A stretch of 64,000 bases of DNA from Clostridiales bacterium (GTDB lineage: Bacteria > Bacillota > Clostridia > Oscillospirales > UBA644), in contig JAEEJO010000045.1 of NCBI GenBank assembly GCA_016281915.1, positions 1-64,000 of the forward strand. Reading direction: 5' to 3'. The first letter of the stretch is position 1. The number at the start of each line of letters is the position of its first letter. A program made the translations under genes and the position numbers. This document shows positions 7,281-14,693 of the stretch, piece by piece. The notes beneath the pieces were generated by a model. The model ran no database searches, was not told the DNA's origin, and saw only the letters and a program-made list of their open reading frames with translations.

Positions 7281-7295
7281 CATATCCTTAAATAA

Positions 7296-7309
7296 GGGGC
7301 CGAAGCCCC
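7296..7309 (-). terminator. Hairpin between the ZIP and ABC genes
   Basis: GGGGC and GCCCC arms close on a CGAA/TTCG loop. On the minus strand it is followed by TTATTT, so it may partly terminate the ZIP transcript. On the plus strand it is followed by a longer T-run, but no plus-strand gene precedes it. Confidence 0.5.
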
Positions 7310-7322
7310 GATCTTTTTTTTC

Positions 7323-8105
7323 TCAGCCAAGTGCAACGTCAAGCGCCATCATCACCGTGAAGCCGAGCGCAAACATCAAAACGCCTATATTCGAGTGCTC
7401 TCCCTGCGACATTTCAGGGATCAGCTCTTCCACAACAACGTATATCATTGCTCCCGCCGCAAAAGAAAGAAAATACGGCATTGCGGGAACAAAAAGTCCG
7501 GCGAAAAGAACGGTGACAAGCGCTCCGGCGGGTTCGACCGCTCCCGAGAGCGCTCCGCCCGAAAATGCTTTGAATTTGCTTTTCCCTTCGGCGTGAAGCG
7601 GCATTGAAATAATTGCGCCTTCCGGAAAATTCTGTATAGCTATGCCTATTGCCAGCGCAAGAGCTCCTCCCGCGGTTATCTGTTCTGAACCGGAAAGAAG
7701 TCCGGCGAAGACAACTCCCACCGCCATTCCTTCCGGAATATTGTGAAGCGTAACGGCAAGGACCATCATAGTCGTTTTTTTTGCTTTGCTTTTTATTCCT
7801 TCCGCTTTTTCTGCGTTCATATGCAGGTGAGGAATTATTTTGTCAAGCAGCAGAAGAAACAGTATGCCGAGCCAGAATCCGATAAAAGCAGGCAGAAATG
7901 CCCAGCTGCCTTTATCTTCAGACTGCTCTATCGCGGGTATTATAAGGCTCCATATCGATGCCGCCGTCATTACTCCGCCCGCAAAACCCGTCAGCGCGCG
8001 CTGCACGGTGCGGTTCATCTGTTTTTTCATGAAAAACACGCATGCTGAGCCGAGCGCCGTTCCGATAAACGGAATGAGAATGCCTTCAAGCACTTTGAGC
8101 GTCAT
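7323..8105 (-). CDS. ZIP-family metal transporter (ZupT-like)
   Basis: This 260-residue polytopic membrane protein has about eight helices. The metal-path motifs are HNIPEG at 121-126 in helix 4 and NFPEG at 159-163 in helix 5, with EELIPE in a later helix. The cytoplasmic loop at about 90-112 contains HLHMNAEK, a His-bearing segment. ZIP proteins bring divalent metals such as Zn, Fe or Mn into the cytosol; selectivity cannot be read here. The gene has its own consensus promoter and an operator immediately downstream of the -10 box. It lies just upstream of the ABC-HMA unit, which carries the same operator. Confidence 0.9.
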   Translation of the reverse strand: MTLKVLEGILIPFIGTALGSACVFFMKKQMNRTVQRALTGFAGGVMTAASIWSLIIPAIEQSEDKGSWAFLPAFIGFWLGILFLLLLDKIIPHLHMNAEKAEGIKSKAKKTTMMVLAVTLHNIPEGMAVGVVFAGLLSGSEQITAGGALALAIGIAIQNFPEGAIISMPLHAEGKSKFKAFSGGALSGAVEPAGALVTVLFAGLFVPAMPYFLSFAAGAMIYVVVEELIPEMSQGEHSNIGVLMFALGFTVMMALDVALG

Positions 8106-8159
8106 ATGATGTCCTCCTTCCCCGGGGAAAAGTCTTCATAAACTGAATATTCAATCAGG

Positions 8160-8175
8160 GTTAGCTTATGCTAAC
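8160..8175. promoter_or_regulatory. Palindromic operator GTTAG-N6-CTAAC (site 3)
   Basis: GTTAGC (8160-8165) and GCTAAC (8170-8175) form a perfect inverted repeat. The site abuts the -10 box of the ZIP promoter, so binding would block transcription. The layout is the same as at 451-505. Confidence 0.7.
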
Positions 8176-8176
8176 A

Positions 8177-8205
8177 ATTATATCATCCGCAAAGTGATTT
8201 GTCAA
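8177..8205 (-). promoter_or_regulatory. Sigma-A promoter of the ZIP gene
   Basis: On the minus strand: TTGACA (8205-8200), 17 nt, TATAAT (8182-8177), followed directly by operator site 3. Confidence 0.8.
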
Positions 8206-8254
8206 TAGAAAGACGGGACAAATCGAAAAAAAAGGCAACTTTGCTGAACAGATG

Positions 8255-8283
8255 TTGATTTTACCGAAGAAATATGATATCAT
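8255..8283 (+). promoter_or_regulatory. Promoter of the MBL hydrolase gene
   Basis: TTGATT (8255-8260), 17-nt spacer, TATCAT (8278-8283), about 50 nt before the ATG at 8334. Confidence 0.6.
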
Positions 8284-8333
8284 AAGTAAAACAACTGCCT
8301 ATCATCACGCGTCCGAAAAAAGGAGAGAAAACA

Positions 8334-8972
8334 ATGACGGAAAAACTGCAGGTCTTCAAACAGAACCACATATGCATTGTCTCTGAACGCGGAGTCATCC
8401 ACGTTGACCCTTTTATGAGCGATTCATCGCCGAAAAACGCAGATTTCATTCTGATAACGCACGATCATCACGATCATTTCTCCGTTAAGGATATCGAAAA
8501 AACGGCAAATGAAAAAACGGTGCTTATTTTCCCCGAAAGCATGAGGGAAAAAGCTGAAAATACGGGTTTGACGTTCAGAAAAACCGTTGCGGTCCGTCCC
8601 GGAGAGAGTTATGAGATAGACGGGCTTTCTTTTGAGACCGTGCCAGCGTATAATATCGGCAAACCGTTCCACCCGAAAAGCGCGGGATGGGTAGGCTATA
8701 TTCTTAAAACAGACGGGAAACGCATTTACATAGCAGGGGATACCGATGCCACCGAGGAAGCGAAACAGGTAAAGTGCGACGTTGCTTTTGTGCCCGTCGG
8801 CGGTAAATATACCATGAATGCGGCTCAGGCGGCGGACCTTGTTAATGCCGTAAGGCCCGAAATCGCGATCCCCGTTCATTACGGCGGGATAGTTGGAACT
8901 AAACAGGACGGCGCGGAATTTGCTGAACGTGTTGACGGCGATATAAAAGTTGAACTGAAAATTAAATTCTGA
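8334..8972 (+). CDS. MBL-fold metal-dependent hydrolase (UPF0173-like)
   Basis: This 212-residue cytosolic protein has the metallo-beta-lactamase signature HDHHDH at residues 43-48 and later metal-ligand regions YIAGDTD and AIPVHYGG. It resembles the small UlaG/UPF0173-type hydrolases, whose substrates are mostly unknown. An AGGAG site precedes the ATG. A rhodanese lipoprotein follows 9 nt later, so the two are cotranscribed. MBL proteins paired with rhodaneses can act in persulfide metabolism, but this one is not a clear persulfide dioxygenase. Confidence 0.85.
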   Translation: MTEKLQVFKQNHICIVSERGVIHVDPFMSDSSPKNADFILITHDHHDHFSVKDIEKTANEKTVLIFPESMREKAENTGLTFRKTVAVRPGESYEIDGLSFETVPAYNIGKPFHPKSAGWVGYILKTDGKRIYIAGDTDATEEAKQVKCDVAFVPVGGKYTMNAAQAADLVNAVRPEIAIPVHYGGIVGTKQDGAEFAERVDGDIKVELKIKF

Positions 8973-8981
8973 GAGGTTGAA

Positions 8982-9851
8982 ATGAGATCTGCCTTAAAAG
9001 CGATATTCGCGGTTTTCGCACTGTCTTTTTTGCTTGCCGTCATCTTTGCAGGCTGCGGTAAAACAGTCGATGATCAGATTATTGATAATACGGAAAATAT
9101 ATCGGAGACATCAGATATGAAATCAGGTTACGTTCAGATAGACGCCGAAACAGCAATGGAAATGATGGAAAGAGACGACGGTCATATTATTGTTGACGTT
9201 CGCAGGGAGGATGAGTATCACGACGGACATATACCCGGCGCGGTGCTCATACCTAACGAAAGTATAACCGATGAAATGCCCGCCCTGCTTCCCGATCCGG
9301 ATCAGATCATTCTTATCTACTGCCGCAGCGGAAGAAGAAGCAAGGAGGCGGCGGCAAAGCTCGCAGATATGGGCTATAAAAACGTATATGAATTCGGCGG
9401 TATTATTGACTGGCCGGGCGAGATCGTGAAAGAGGAGACAGCGGAGACTGAAACTGACGAAGAAAATTCCGACGTCGTTATACCCTCATGCGTTCTTGTT
9501 ATAAAGGCGAACGGTAAAACGTTTTATGCGAATTTTGAGGAAAATTCGTCTGCGCAGGCATTTATCGATAAACTCAGCGTCGAGCCGATCATCGTAGAAA
9601 TGCACGACTACGGCAATTTCGAAAAAGTCGGTCCTTTGCCGTGGGATCTTCCGCGCAACGATACGAGCATAACCACAAGGCCCGGAGACGTTATACTCTA
9701 TCAGGGAGATCAGATAACGGTCTACTACGATGAAAACAGCTGGACATTCACGAAACTTGCCAGCATAGGCAGCGCAACGAGAGAAGCGCTTATAGAAGCA
9801 TTCGGCAGCGGCGACGTGACCGTGACATTTTCGGTCGAGTGGAGCGAATAG
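8982..9851 (+). CDS. Lipoprotein with rhodanese and cyclophilin-like domains
   Basis: The 289-residue protein begins with a signal peptide and lipobox FAGC (Cys25), so it should be anchored outside the membrane. Residues about 48-150 are a rhodanese domain, with VDVRREDEYHDGHIPGA and the active loop CRSGRRS (Cys114). Residues about 175-289 resemble the bacterial cyclophilin-like fold, with MHDYGNFEKVG and a C-terminal TVTFSVEW strand. The first domain may carry sulfur on Cys114; the role of the second is unknown. Its neighbour is an MBL hydrolase, and a strong terminator follows. Confidence 0.8.
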   Translation: MRSALKAIFAVFALSFLLAVIFAGCGKTVDDQIIDNTENISETSDMKSGYVQIDAETAMEMMERDDGHIIVDVRREDEYHDGHIPGAVLIPNESITDEMPALLPDPDQIILIYCRSGRRSKEAAAKLADMGYKNVYEFGGIIDWPGEIVKEETAETETDEENSDVVIPSCVLVIKANGKTFYANFEENSSAQAFIDKLSVEPIIVEMHDYGNFEKVGPLPWDLPRNDTSITTRPGDVILYQGDQITVYYDENSWTFTKLASIGSATREALIEAFGSGDVTVTFSVEWSE

Positions 9852-9873
9852 CAGATATGAAAATGTAATAAAT

Positions 9874-9909
9874 AACGGCGGTCCCCATATCCGGGGATCG
9901 CCGTTTTTA
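9874..9909 (+). terminator. Terminator after the rhodanese lipoprotein
   Basis: AACGGCGGTCCCC (9874-9886) pairs with GGGGATCGCCGTT (9893-9905), 13 bp with one G-U pair, followed by a T-run. Confidence 0.85.
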
Positions 9910-9957
9910 TCAATAATAATAAAAATCCGTTTTATCTCGCCGTAAAAATCATTTCAG

Positions 9958-11463
9958 TCAGGTTCCGTCCTTATGCCCTCCGACCTGCTTGTTTCGCTCG
10001 ATGGTCGTTGCGCCTTCCTGAAGATTTATGCCTTTCAGAATGGCGTTTTTACCGAATTTCTTTTTCAGCTCAATGGCAGCCTGCTGAATACGGCGCTCTT
10101 TTTCTCTTGCGGCTTCCTTTTCGGCTTCTTTCTTTTCCGTTTCATCGGGATCGTCAAAAAGCGAAAGCTGCGCCGTTCCTGACTTTGCGGGTGCTTCCGA
10201 CTCAGGGATCACGTGATTCGCAACTACATACATTCTGCGGACCGTGAGACTTTTATCTGTTATGCGCTCATAAAGCTCCGTTGCCTTTTCCATAATAAGC
10301 TTTGTTGAAGATGTATATTCTCCGAGATTTATGGAACCGTGCGCGTTTTTCGGCGTTTTCCTGCCGTAGCGGTCTGTTTCAACCGCGCCGTCATAATCGC
10401 CAGAAACGTTTTCCGTATCATATCCCACGGTAAGCACCATCTGATCGGTAACAAGCCTTTTATCAACAAGGTCAAGCACGAGAAGATCAGTCATCTCACG
10501 CAGAATAAGCCGCCCTTTTTCCCATGTATAGGGTTTTGAAAGCACCTGACCCGAGCTTATACTGTTGTTTTCCGGTCTGAACGCCTTAACGTCGGCTATG
10601 GTGGTCGGTTCATAGCCCCACGCATGGTTGATCATCAGCTCCGCATTTACTCCGAACTCTTTATAAAGCCGCTCTTCGTTCCTTACGGAACAGAGCGCGA
10701 TATCGCCCAGCGTAAAGATCCCCATTTTTTCAAGACGTCTCGAAATTCCGGGGCCGATCCGCCAGATATCCGTTATAGGTCTGTGAGACCAGAGCGTGCG
10801 GCGGAACGACATCACGTCAAGCTCGGCAATGCGAACGCCGTCTTTGTCTGCGGGCATGTGCTTTGCGGAAACATCCATAGCCACTTTTGCAAGGAACATA
10901 TTAGTCCCTATTCCGGCGGTAGCGGTGATACCGGTTTCGTCAAGAACGTTTTTTATCAGACGCATCGCAAACTCGTGCGCCGTCAGTCCGTAAAGCCTGA
11001 GGTACTGTGTGGCATCAATGAAAACCTCATCTACCGAATAGGCGAAAATATCTTCGGGAGAAACCTCTCGCAGATATATCGAATATACCTGTCCGCTCAC
11101 ACGCATATATTCGCGCATCCTCGGCGCGGCTCTGATAAAATCCACTTCAAGCGAAGGATCGGATAAAAGAGCATTGTAATCGTCTGATTTTCCCGAAAAA
11201 GACCTTCCGTGAATAGCATACCTTCGCTGCCGGTTTACCTCTTTGACCCTCTGCACAGCCTCAAAAAGCCGCGCTCTTCCGGAAATTCCGTAAGATTTCA
11301 AAGACGGCGAAACGGCAAGGCAGATCGTCTTTTCCGTTCTGCTCTCGTCTGCCACTACAAGATTTGTCGTCAGCGGATCGCGGCCTAGTGCAACGCACTC
11401 AACGGAGGCGTAAAACGACTTGAGGTCTATTGCGATATATATTCTGTTTCCGTCGTCTGTCAT
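9958..11463 (-). CDS. Y-family DNA polymerase (UvrX/UmuC-like)
   Basis: The 501-residue protein has AIDLKSFYASVE near residue 12, with the catalytic Asp and aromatic steric gate, and SVDEVFID at about 140, the second acidic pair. Helix-hairpin-helix and little-finger regions follow. Residues about 420-501 carry SLFDD, which resembles a sliding-clamp-binding segment, and a charged coiled tail. It is predicted to copy damaged templates. It is the last gene of a three-gene unit behind a zinc-ribbon protein (19 nt) and a YunG-like gene. A YolD-like gene, the usual partner of UvrX, is nearby on the other strand. I saw no clear LexA box. Confidence 0.9.
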   Translation of the reverse strand: MTDDGNRIYIAIDLKSFYASVECVALGRDPLTTNLVVADESRTEKTICLAVSPSLKSYGISGRARLFEAVQRVKEVNRQRRYAIHGRSFSGKSDDYNALLSDPSLEVDFIRAAPRMREYMRVSGQVYSIYLREVSPEDIFAYSVDEVFIDATQYLRLYGLTAHEFAMRLIKNVLDETGITATAGIGTNMFLAKVAMDVSAKHMPADKDGVRIAELDVMSFRRTLWSHRPITDIWRIGPGISRRLEKMGIFTLGDIALCSVRNEERLYKEFGVNAELMINHAWGYEPTTIADVKAFRPENNSISSGQVLSKPYTWEKGRLILREMTDLLVLDLVDKRLVTDQMVLTVGYDTENVSGDYDGAVETDRYGRKTPKNAHGSINLGEYTSSTKLIMEKATELYERITDKSLTVRRMYVVANHVIPESEAPAKSGTAQLSLFDDPDETEKKEAEKEAAREKERRIQQAAIELKKKFGKNAILKGINLQEGATTIERNKQVGGHKDGT

Positions 11464-11482
11464 CTCCGTTCTCCTTTCTCCG

Positions 11483-11689
11483 CTATGCTTTTTTCTTCAG
11501 TTTTTCGGGAAACTGAACCCGTATATCGAAAATGCTGCCGCACTCTAAGCATGTTTCACATATCGCCTTCGCATATCTCGGCCGCAGCTTTTCTTCATCT
11601 TCGCGCGGCGTGAACCCCAGAAGATGTCCGCTTGTGAGAAGATAGCCTGTCACAAGTTTTCCGCCGCACTTGCTGCATCTTTTCTCCAT
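11483..11689 (-). CDS. Small zinc-ribbon protein
   Basis: A 68-residue protein with two cysteine pairs: CSKCGG at residues 4-9 and C-x2-C-x2-C in ICETCLECGS near residue 48. This resembles small DUF6487-type zinc ribbons. The start has a GGAGG ribosome site and the gene lies 19 nt before the polymerase gene. Its function is unknown; it may bind nucleic acid or protein. Confidence 0.65.
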   Translation of the reverse strand: MEKRCSKCGGKLVTGYLLTSGHLLGFTPREDEEKLRPRYAKAICETCLECGSIFDIRVQFPEKLKKKA

Positions 11690-11735
11690 ATTTCCCTCCG
11701 GAACGCATTATTTATTGACCGCGGCACGGTCCTTT

Positions 11736-12161
11736 TCAGTCGCGGCACGTAAGCTTTTCAAACTCCTCTTTCAGATATTCGTAACGCTTTTTCTTTTCTT
11801 CTTTTGCAAAATGTTTTTCGCGGAACTGTTCCGGACAGTTTTCATAATTCAGCACGGTGTTTCCGAACTGTTCGCTCGTCAGGTCGAAAACTTCGCCGTT
11901 TATCACGTTAAAACAGTGAAAATTACCGTCGTCAAGCGGAACGCCGCATACTTTTCCGCCGTAAATATCCTGCAAAAGGAACGCCGTTATTGAACACTGA
12001 CCGAGAGTTTTGTCAGCTTTGCTCCATTTGTCTCTCATTCTTGGCGCGCATGTTTTCTCGCACCAGATCTCCGAAAGAATATCATAGCAGTCACACAGCG
12101 TATATCCGCTTTTTTTTATTGCGGCGGCTTTCTGCCATCCGTAAAATCCGTATGTTTTCAT
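11736..12161 (-). CDS. YunG-like protein
   Basis: This 141-residue protein contains TLGQCSITAFLLQDIYGG and HCFNVINGEVFDLTSEQF, the core of the YunG-like family, whose biochemical role is unknown. The pattern of Cys, His and Asp recalls papain-like folds, but activity is not shown. A longer frame opens at 12338; I chose the ATG at 12161 (MKTYGFYG) because a GGAG site precedes it and the promoter at 12202-12230 lies upstream of it. The gene heads the unit with the zinc ribbon and the Y-family polymerase. Confidence 0.7.
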   Translation of the reverse strand: MKTYGFYGWQKAAAIKKSGYTLCDCYDILSEIWCEKTCAPRMRDKWSKADKTLGQCSITAFLLQDIYGGKVCGVPLDDGNFHCFNVINGEVFDLTSEQFGNTVLNYENCPEQFREKHFAKEEKKKRYEYLKEEFEKLTCRD

Positions 12162-12201
12162 ATCCGCTTCTCCGCATTCCGTCAAATTTTTATCTGAACG
12201 C

Positions 12202-12230
12202 ATTATAACACATTTTGTGACATCTGTCAA
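12202..12230 (-). promoter_or_regulatory. Sigma-A promoter of the YunG-polymerase unit
   Basis: On the minus strand: TTGACA (12230-12225), 17 nt, TATAAT (12207-12202). This excludes the upstream start at 12338. Confidence 0.8.
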
Positions 12231-12301
12231 CACGTGAAATTTATTTTTTCTACAAAAAAACACAGAATAGATGCTTTTTTGAAAAAAATTTCTCTTCCCT
12301 C

Positions 12302-12330
12302 TTGACGTGAGATATGTTTTGTGGTATAGT
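12302..12330 (+). promoter_or_regulatory. Promoter of the YolD-like gene
   Basis: TTGACG (12302-12307), 17-nt spacer, TATAGT (12325-12330). It overlaps the GTG at 12307, so that codon cannot be the translation start. Confidence 0.7.
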
Positions 12331-12378
12331 GTATGCACGAAATGTGATAAAATTAGTCGGATACGAGCGGAGGGGATA

Positions 12379-12816
12379 GTTACGGAAAAGCTGTATGAAA
12401 GAATAATATTATGGCCGCATCACGTTTCGGCAAAGCATCCGCAGCGCGGAAAGGCGAGCTATGCCGCACAGTTTTCTCCGTTTGCAGCACTTGCGGGGTA
12501 TGACGGGATCGTTCGCGAAACGGAACGCTATACCGAGCAGAGACCGGAGCTTGACGACAGCGAAAAAATGCGCATAGATTTCGGGCTGAGAATAATTATC
12601 GAACATATAAACGAGGAAAAAGAGATATCCGTCACATATTTCGTTCCGGATAAAACAAAACCCGGCGGTTCTGCTGTGACGGTGAGGGGAGTTTTAAGGA
12701 AATTTGAACCGCAGAAGGGGACGCTTGTTTTTGCAGACGGAGCGGAGGTCCCGGCAAATGATATTATCTCGATCGATGCGGAAATAATAAACCGCTGCCT
12801 TTTCAACGGCATATAA
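12379..12816 (+). CDS. YolD-like family protein
   Basis: The protein contains LPHHV-like WPHHVSAKHP, AAQFSPFAALAGYD and a C-terminal VRGVLRKFEP...DIISID domain, the classic YolD pattern. YolD partners accompany UvrX-type translesion polymerases in Firmicutes. No ATG, GTG or TTG lies in frame between the promoter (12302-12330) and the conserved region. A GGAGG site at 12369-12373 points to translation starting near 12379, where the codon is GTT; the alternative is CTG at 12391. The start is therefore uncertain: a rare start codon, a sequence error or decay of the gene are all possible. A DUF898 gene with its own promoter follows. Confidence 0.75.
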   Translation, partial: VTEKLYERIILWPHHVSAKHPQRGKASYAAQFSPFAALAGYDGIVRETERYTEQRPELDDSEKMRIDFGLRIIIEHINEEKEISVTYFVPDKTKPGGSAVTVRGVLRKFEPQKGTLVFADGAEVPANDIISIDAEIINRCLFNGI

Positions 12817-12826
12817 AACGGGATTC

Positions 12827-12855
12827 TTGACAAATTACCCGCAAGATGATATAAT
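12827..12855 (+). promoter_or_regulatory. Perfect sigma-A promoter
   Basis: TTGACA (12827-12832), 17-nt spacer, TATAAT (12850-12855), just before the DUF898-type gene. Confidence 0.85.
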
Positions 12856-12888
12856 CGTGTATATAAAATAGATATGGAGGATATTATT

Positions 12889-13206
12889 ATGGGCGCATAC
12901 TATACGCAGTCAGAGTTCAACGGCGGAATACTCGGTCTTATCGGAATCAACATCCTGCAAAAGATAATAATAGCGATCACTCTCGGAATCGCTGCACCGT
13001 GGGCAGTTTGCATGAAGGAGTCATGGATAGCAAGACACACTAAGATCGACGGCAGACAGGTGATTTTTGACGGAACGGGCGGACAGCTTTTCGGCAATTA
13101 TATCAAATGGTTCCTCCTTACCATTATCACCCTGGGCATCTACGGCTTCTGGCTGAGCATCAAAATGAAAAAATGGGTGGTAAAACATACGCATCTTATC
13201 GGATAA
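12889..13206 (+). CDS. Small DUF898-like membrane protein
   Basis: This 105-residue protein has two hydrophobic helices and the repeated sense of GxxxGxxAPW and LGIYGFWLSIKMKKW seen in DUF898 (YjgN-like) proteins, here reduced to a minimal unit. The ATG at 12889 is preferred over that at 12874 because GGAGG (12876-12880) lies 8 nt before it. Function is unknown. A perfect promoter suggests strong expression. Confidence 0.7.
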   Translation: MGAYYTQSEFNGGILGLIGINILQKIIIAITLGIAAPWAVCMKESWIARHTKIDGRQVIFDGTGGQLFGNYIKWFLLTIITLGIYGFWLSIKMKKWVVKHTHLIG

Positions 13207-13309
13207 GCCGCCGATATATCCTGTAATCATTCTCAAACAGATCACCCATGCCGTTTCGATTAAAGGGTAAAAACGCCTCGGATATTTTTGCGTTTAAGGG
13301 GAAAACAAT

Positions 13310-13702
13310 ATGGAGCAGATATGGAAAGATTTGTATCAGGCGGCAAAAGCCGTGCAAAAACCGAGAGATATCTCTGAGAGAATTTTTGCGGGCAGCGTTG
13401 CGGCGGCGATCGAATCGTCAGGCGGAAAGATCTATACGGGCGTATGCGTGGACACATCGTCATCACTCGGGATCTGTGCGGAACGAAATGCGATTTTCAA
13501 CATGATCACAAACGGCGAAAATGAGATCAGAAGAGTTCTGGCATTGATGCCGGACGGAAAAACAGGCGCTCCGTGCGGCGCATGCAGAGAGTTGATGACG
13601 CAGCTGATGATAGGGAAATACCGCTCCATACAGATAATGCTTGATTATGAGAATGAAAAAACGGCAACACTCGGAGAGCTGACTCCCGAATGGTGGATTT
13701 AG
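13310..13702 (+). CDS. cdd: Cytidine deaminase
   Basis: The 130-residue protein has the zinc-dependent deaminase motifs CAERNA (Cys56, catalytic Glu58) and PCGACRE (Cys89 and Cys92), and should salvage cytidine or deoxycytidine to uridine in the cytosol. It is slightly divergent from classic Cdd, so deamination of a related base analogue such as blasticidin is a fair alternative. AAGGGG precedes the ATG. The next gene follows 33 nt later. Confidence 0.85.
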   Translation: MEQIWKDLYQAAKAVQKPRDISERIFAGSVAAAIESSGGKIYTGVCVDTSSSLGICAERNAIFNMITNGENEIRRVLALMPDGKTGAPCGACRELMTQLMIGKYRSIQIMLDYENEKTATLGELTPEWWI

Positions 13703-13735
13703 ATCAGATATTAGAACATCGAATTGACGAGAAAA

Positions 13736-14356
13736 ATGGACGCCTCAAACGAATATTTCTTTGACGAACTGCCGTCGGATTATGAAGAAATACGATTATA
13801 CGATACAGAAAGCAAAAAATTCAGGCTTATCACCGGTCCCGTTTCATTTGTGATATCCCTGGCCGCTGCATTGCTGATATTTTTTTTGAAAATCAATTTT
13901 TCTTTTGATAATTTTGTGATGTCGTGGCAGCCACTGTATCTGCTTCATATCCTTACGATTATTGTTTTTGTCTTAATTTATACGGCACTTCACGAGTTGA
14001 CACACGGAATCGTTTACGGACTGTATACACACCGCAAGCTCCGATTCGGAATTTCGGGGTCGTTTGCATACTGCGGAGTGCCGGGTATTTATGTTAAAAG
14101 AAACGTCGCTGCTGCCTCCTGCATAGCCCAGTTTGTCATATTTACCGTATTATTCGCGGTTTTACTGGCCGCACTGCCCGTCAGCGCATTCTGGTTCGTT
14201 GTTCTGGTAGTTTTTATGGATCATATCGGAGGATGTTTTGCCGATATATATGCTTTTGCCGCTTTGATAAAAAACGGTAAAGAACTGCTGGTGCTGGATA
14301 ACGGTAAAGATCAGCATATTTTTGTGAAAAACGGCAGGGCGCCTTACGGCGTATAA
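13736..14356 (+). CDS. DUF3267 membrane protein, putative zincin peptidase
   Basis: This 206-residue protein has about four membrane helices. HELTH at residues 86-90 fits an HExxH zinc-peptidase motif within a helix, as in DUF3267 proteins, followed by GIVYGL and a later MDHIGGCFADIY segment that may supply the third ligand. It may be an intramembrane or membrane-bound protease of unknown target. Two starts are possible, TTG at 13724 and ATG at 13736, neither with a strong ribosome site; I chose the ATG. Confidence 0.7.
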   Translation: MDASNEYFFDELPSDYEEIRLYDTESKKFRLITGPVSFVISLAAALLIFFLKINFSFDNFVMSWQPLYLLHILTIIVFVLIYTALHELTHGIVYGLYTHRKLRFGISGSFAYCGVPGIYVKRNVAAASCIAQFVIFTVLFAVLLAALPVSAFWFVVLVVFMDHIGGCFADIYAFAALIKNGKELLVLDNGKDQHIFVKNGRAPYGV

Positions 14357-14530
14357 GACCGCGGTGATCGCTGGCGAAAATCCGCTTAAAACGCAGGCGG
14401 ACGAATATTTTTCCGCTCATAACGTCTAAAACGGTAAGGATATTCATCAACGCTCCGGCGCGGAGGTTTATTCAATCTTTTCCGCTTTCCTTCAACGATT
14501 AAGTTTACCGCAGATCGCAAAATGAAATAT

Positions 14531-14571
14531 AAAAAAACAAAGGAAAAAATATGTTTTTCCTTTGTTTTTTT
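14531..14571. terminator. A/T-rich bidirectional terminator hairpin
   Basis: An A-rich arm with ACAAAGGAAAAA pairs with TTTTTCCTTTGT and ends in a run of T. It probably ends the transcript of the DUF3267 gene. Confidence 0.75.
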
Positions 14572-14593
14572 CTGTTATTTGCGGTTCTTCCTA

Positions 14594-14622
14594 TTGCATT
14601 TTTGCTGATTTTCTGTTATAAT
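14594..14622 (+). promoter_or_regulatory. Promoter of the transketolase genes
   Basis: TTGCAT (14594-14599), 17-nt spacer, TATAAT (14617-14622). Confidence 0.65.
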
Positions 14623-14693
14623 ATAATAAATAGGCTAAAATTGCTTGTATAACTTTTACTTCACAGATTATTCTTGAATTGGAGCTGATTATT

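Larger units (their letters stand above)
14357..14693. other. Intergenic region before the transketolase genes
   Basis: No gene is visible. The first 150 nt hold short CG-rich fragments without a clear fold. A strong hairpin terminator lies at about 14531-14571, and the promoter of the transketolase genes at 14594-14622. Confidence 0.6.

Noticed and set aside
7248-7283. A 12-residue N-terminal extension of the ABC ATPase
   Set aside because: It would translate the palindromic operator, and the ATG at 7247 has a strong ribosome site.
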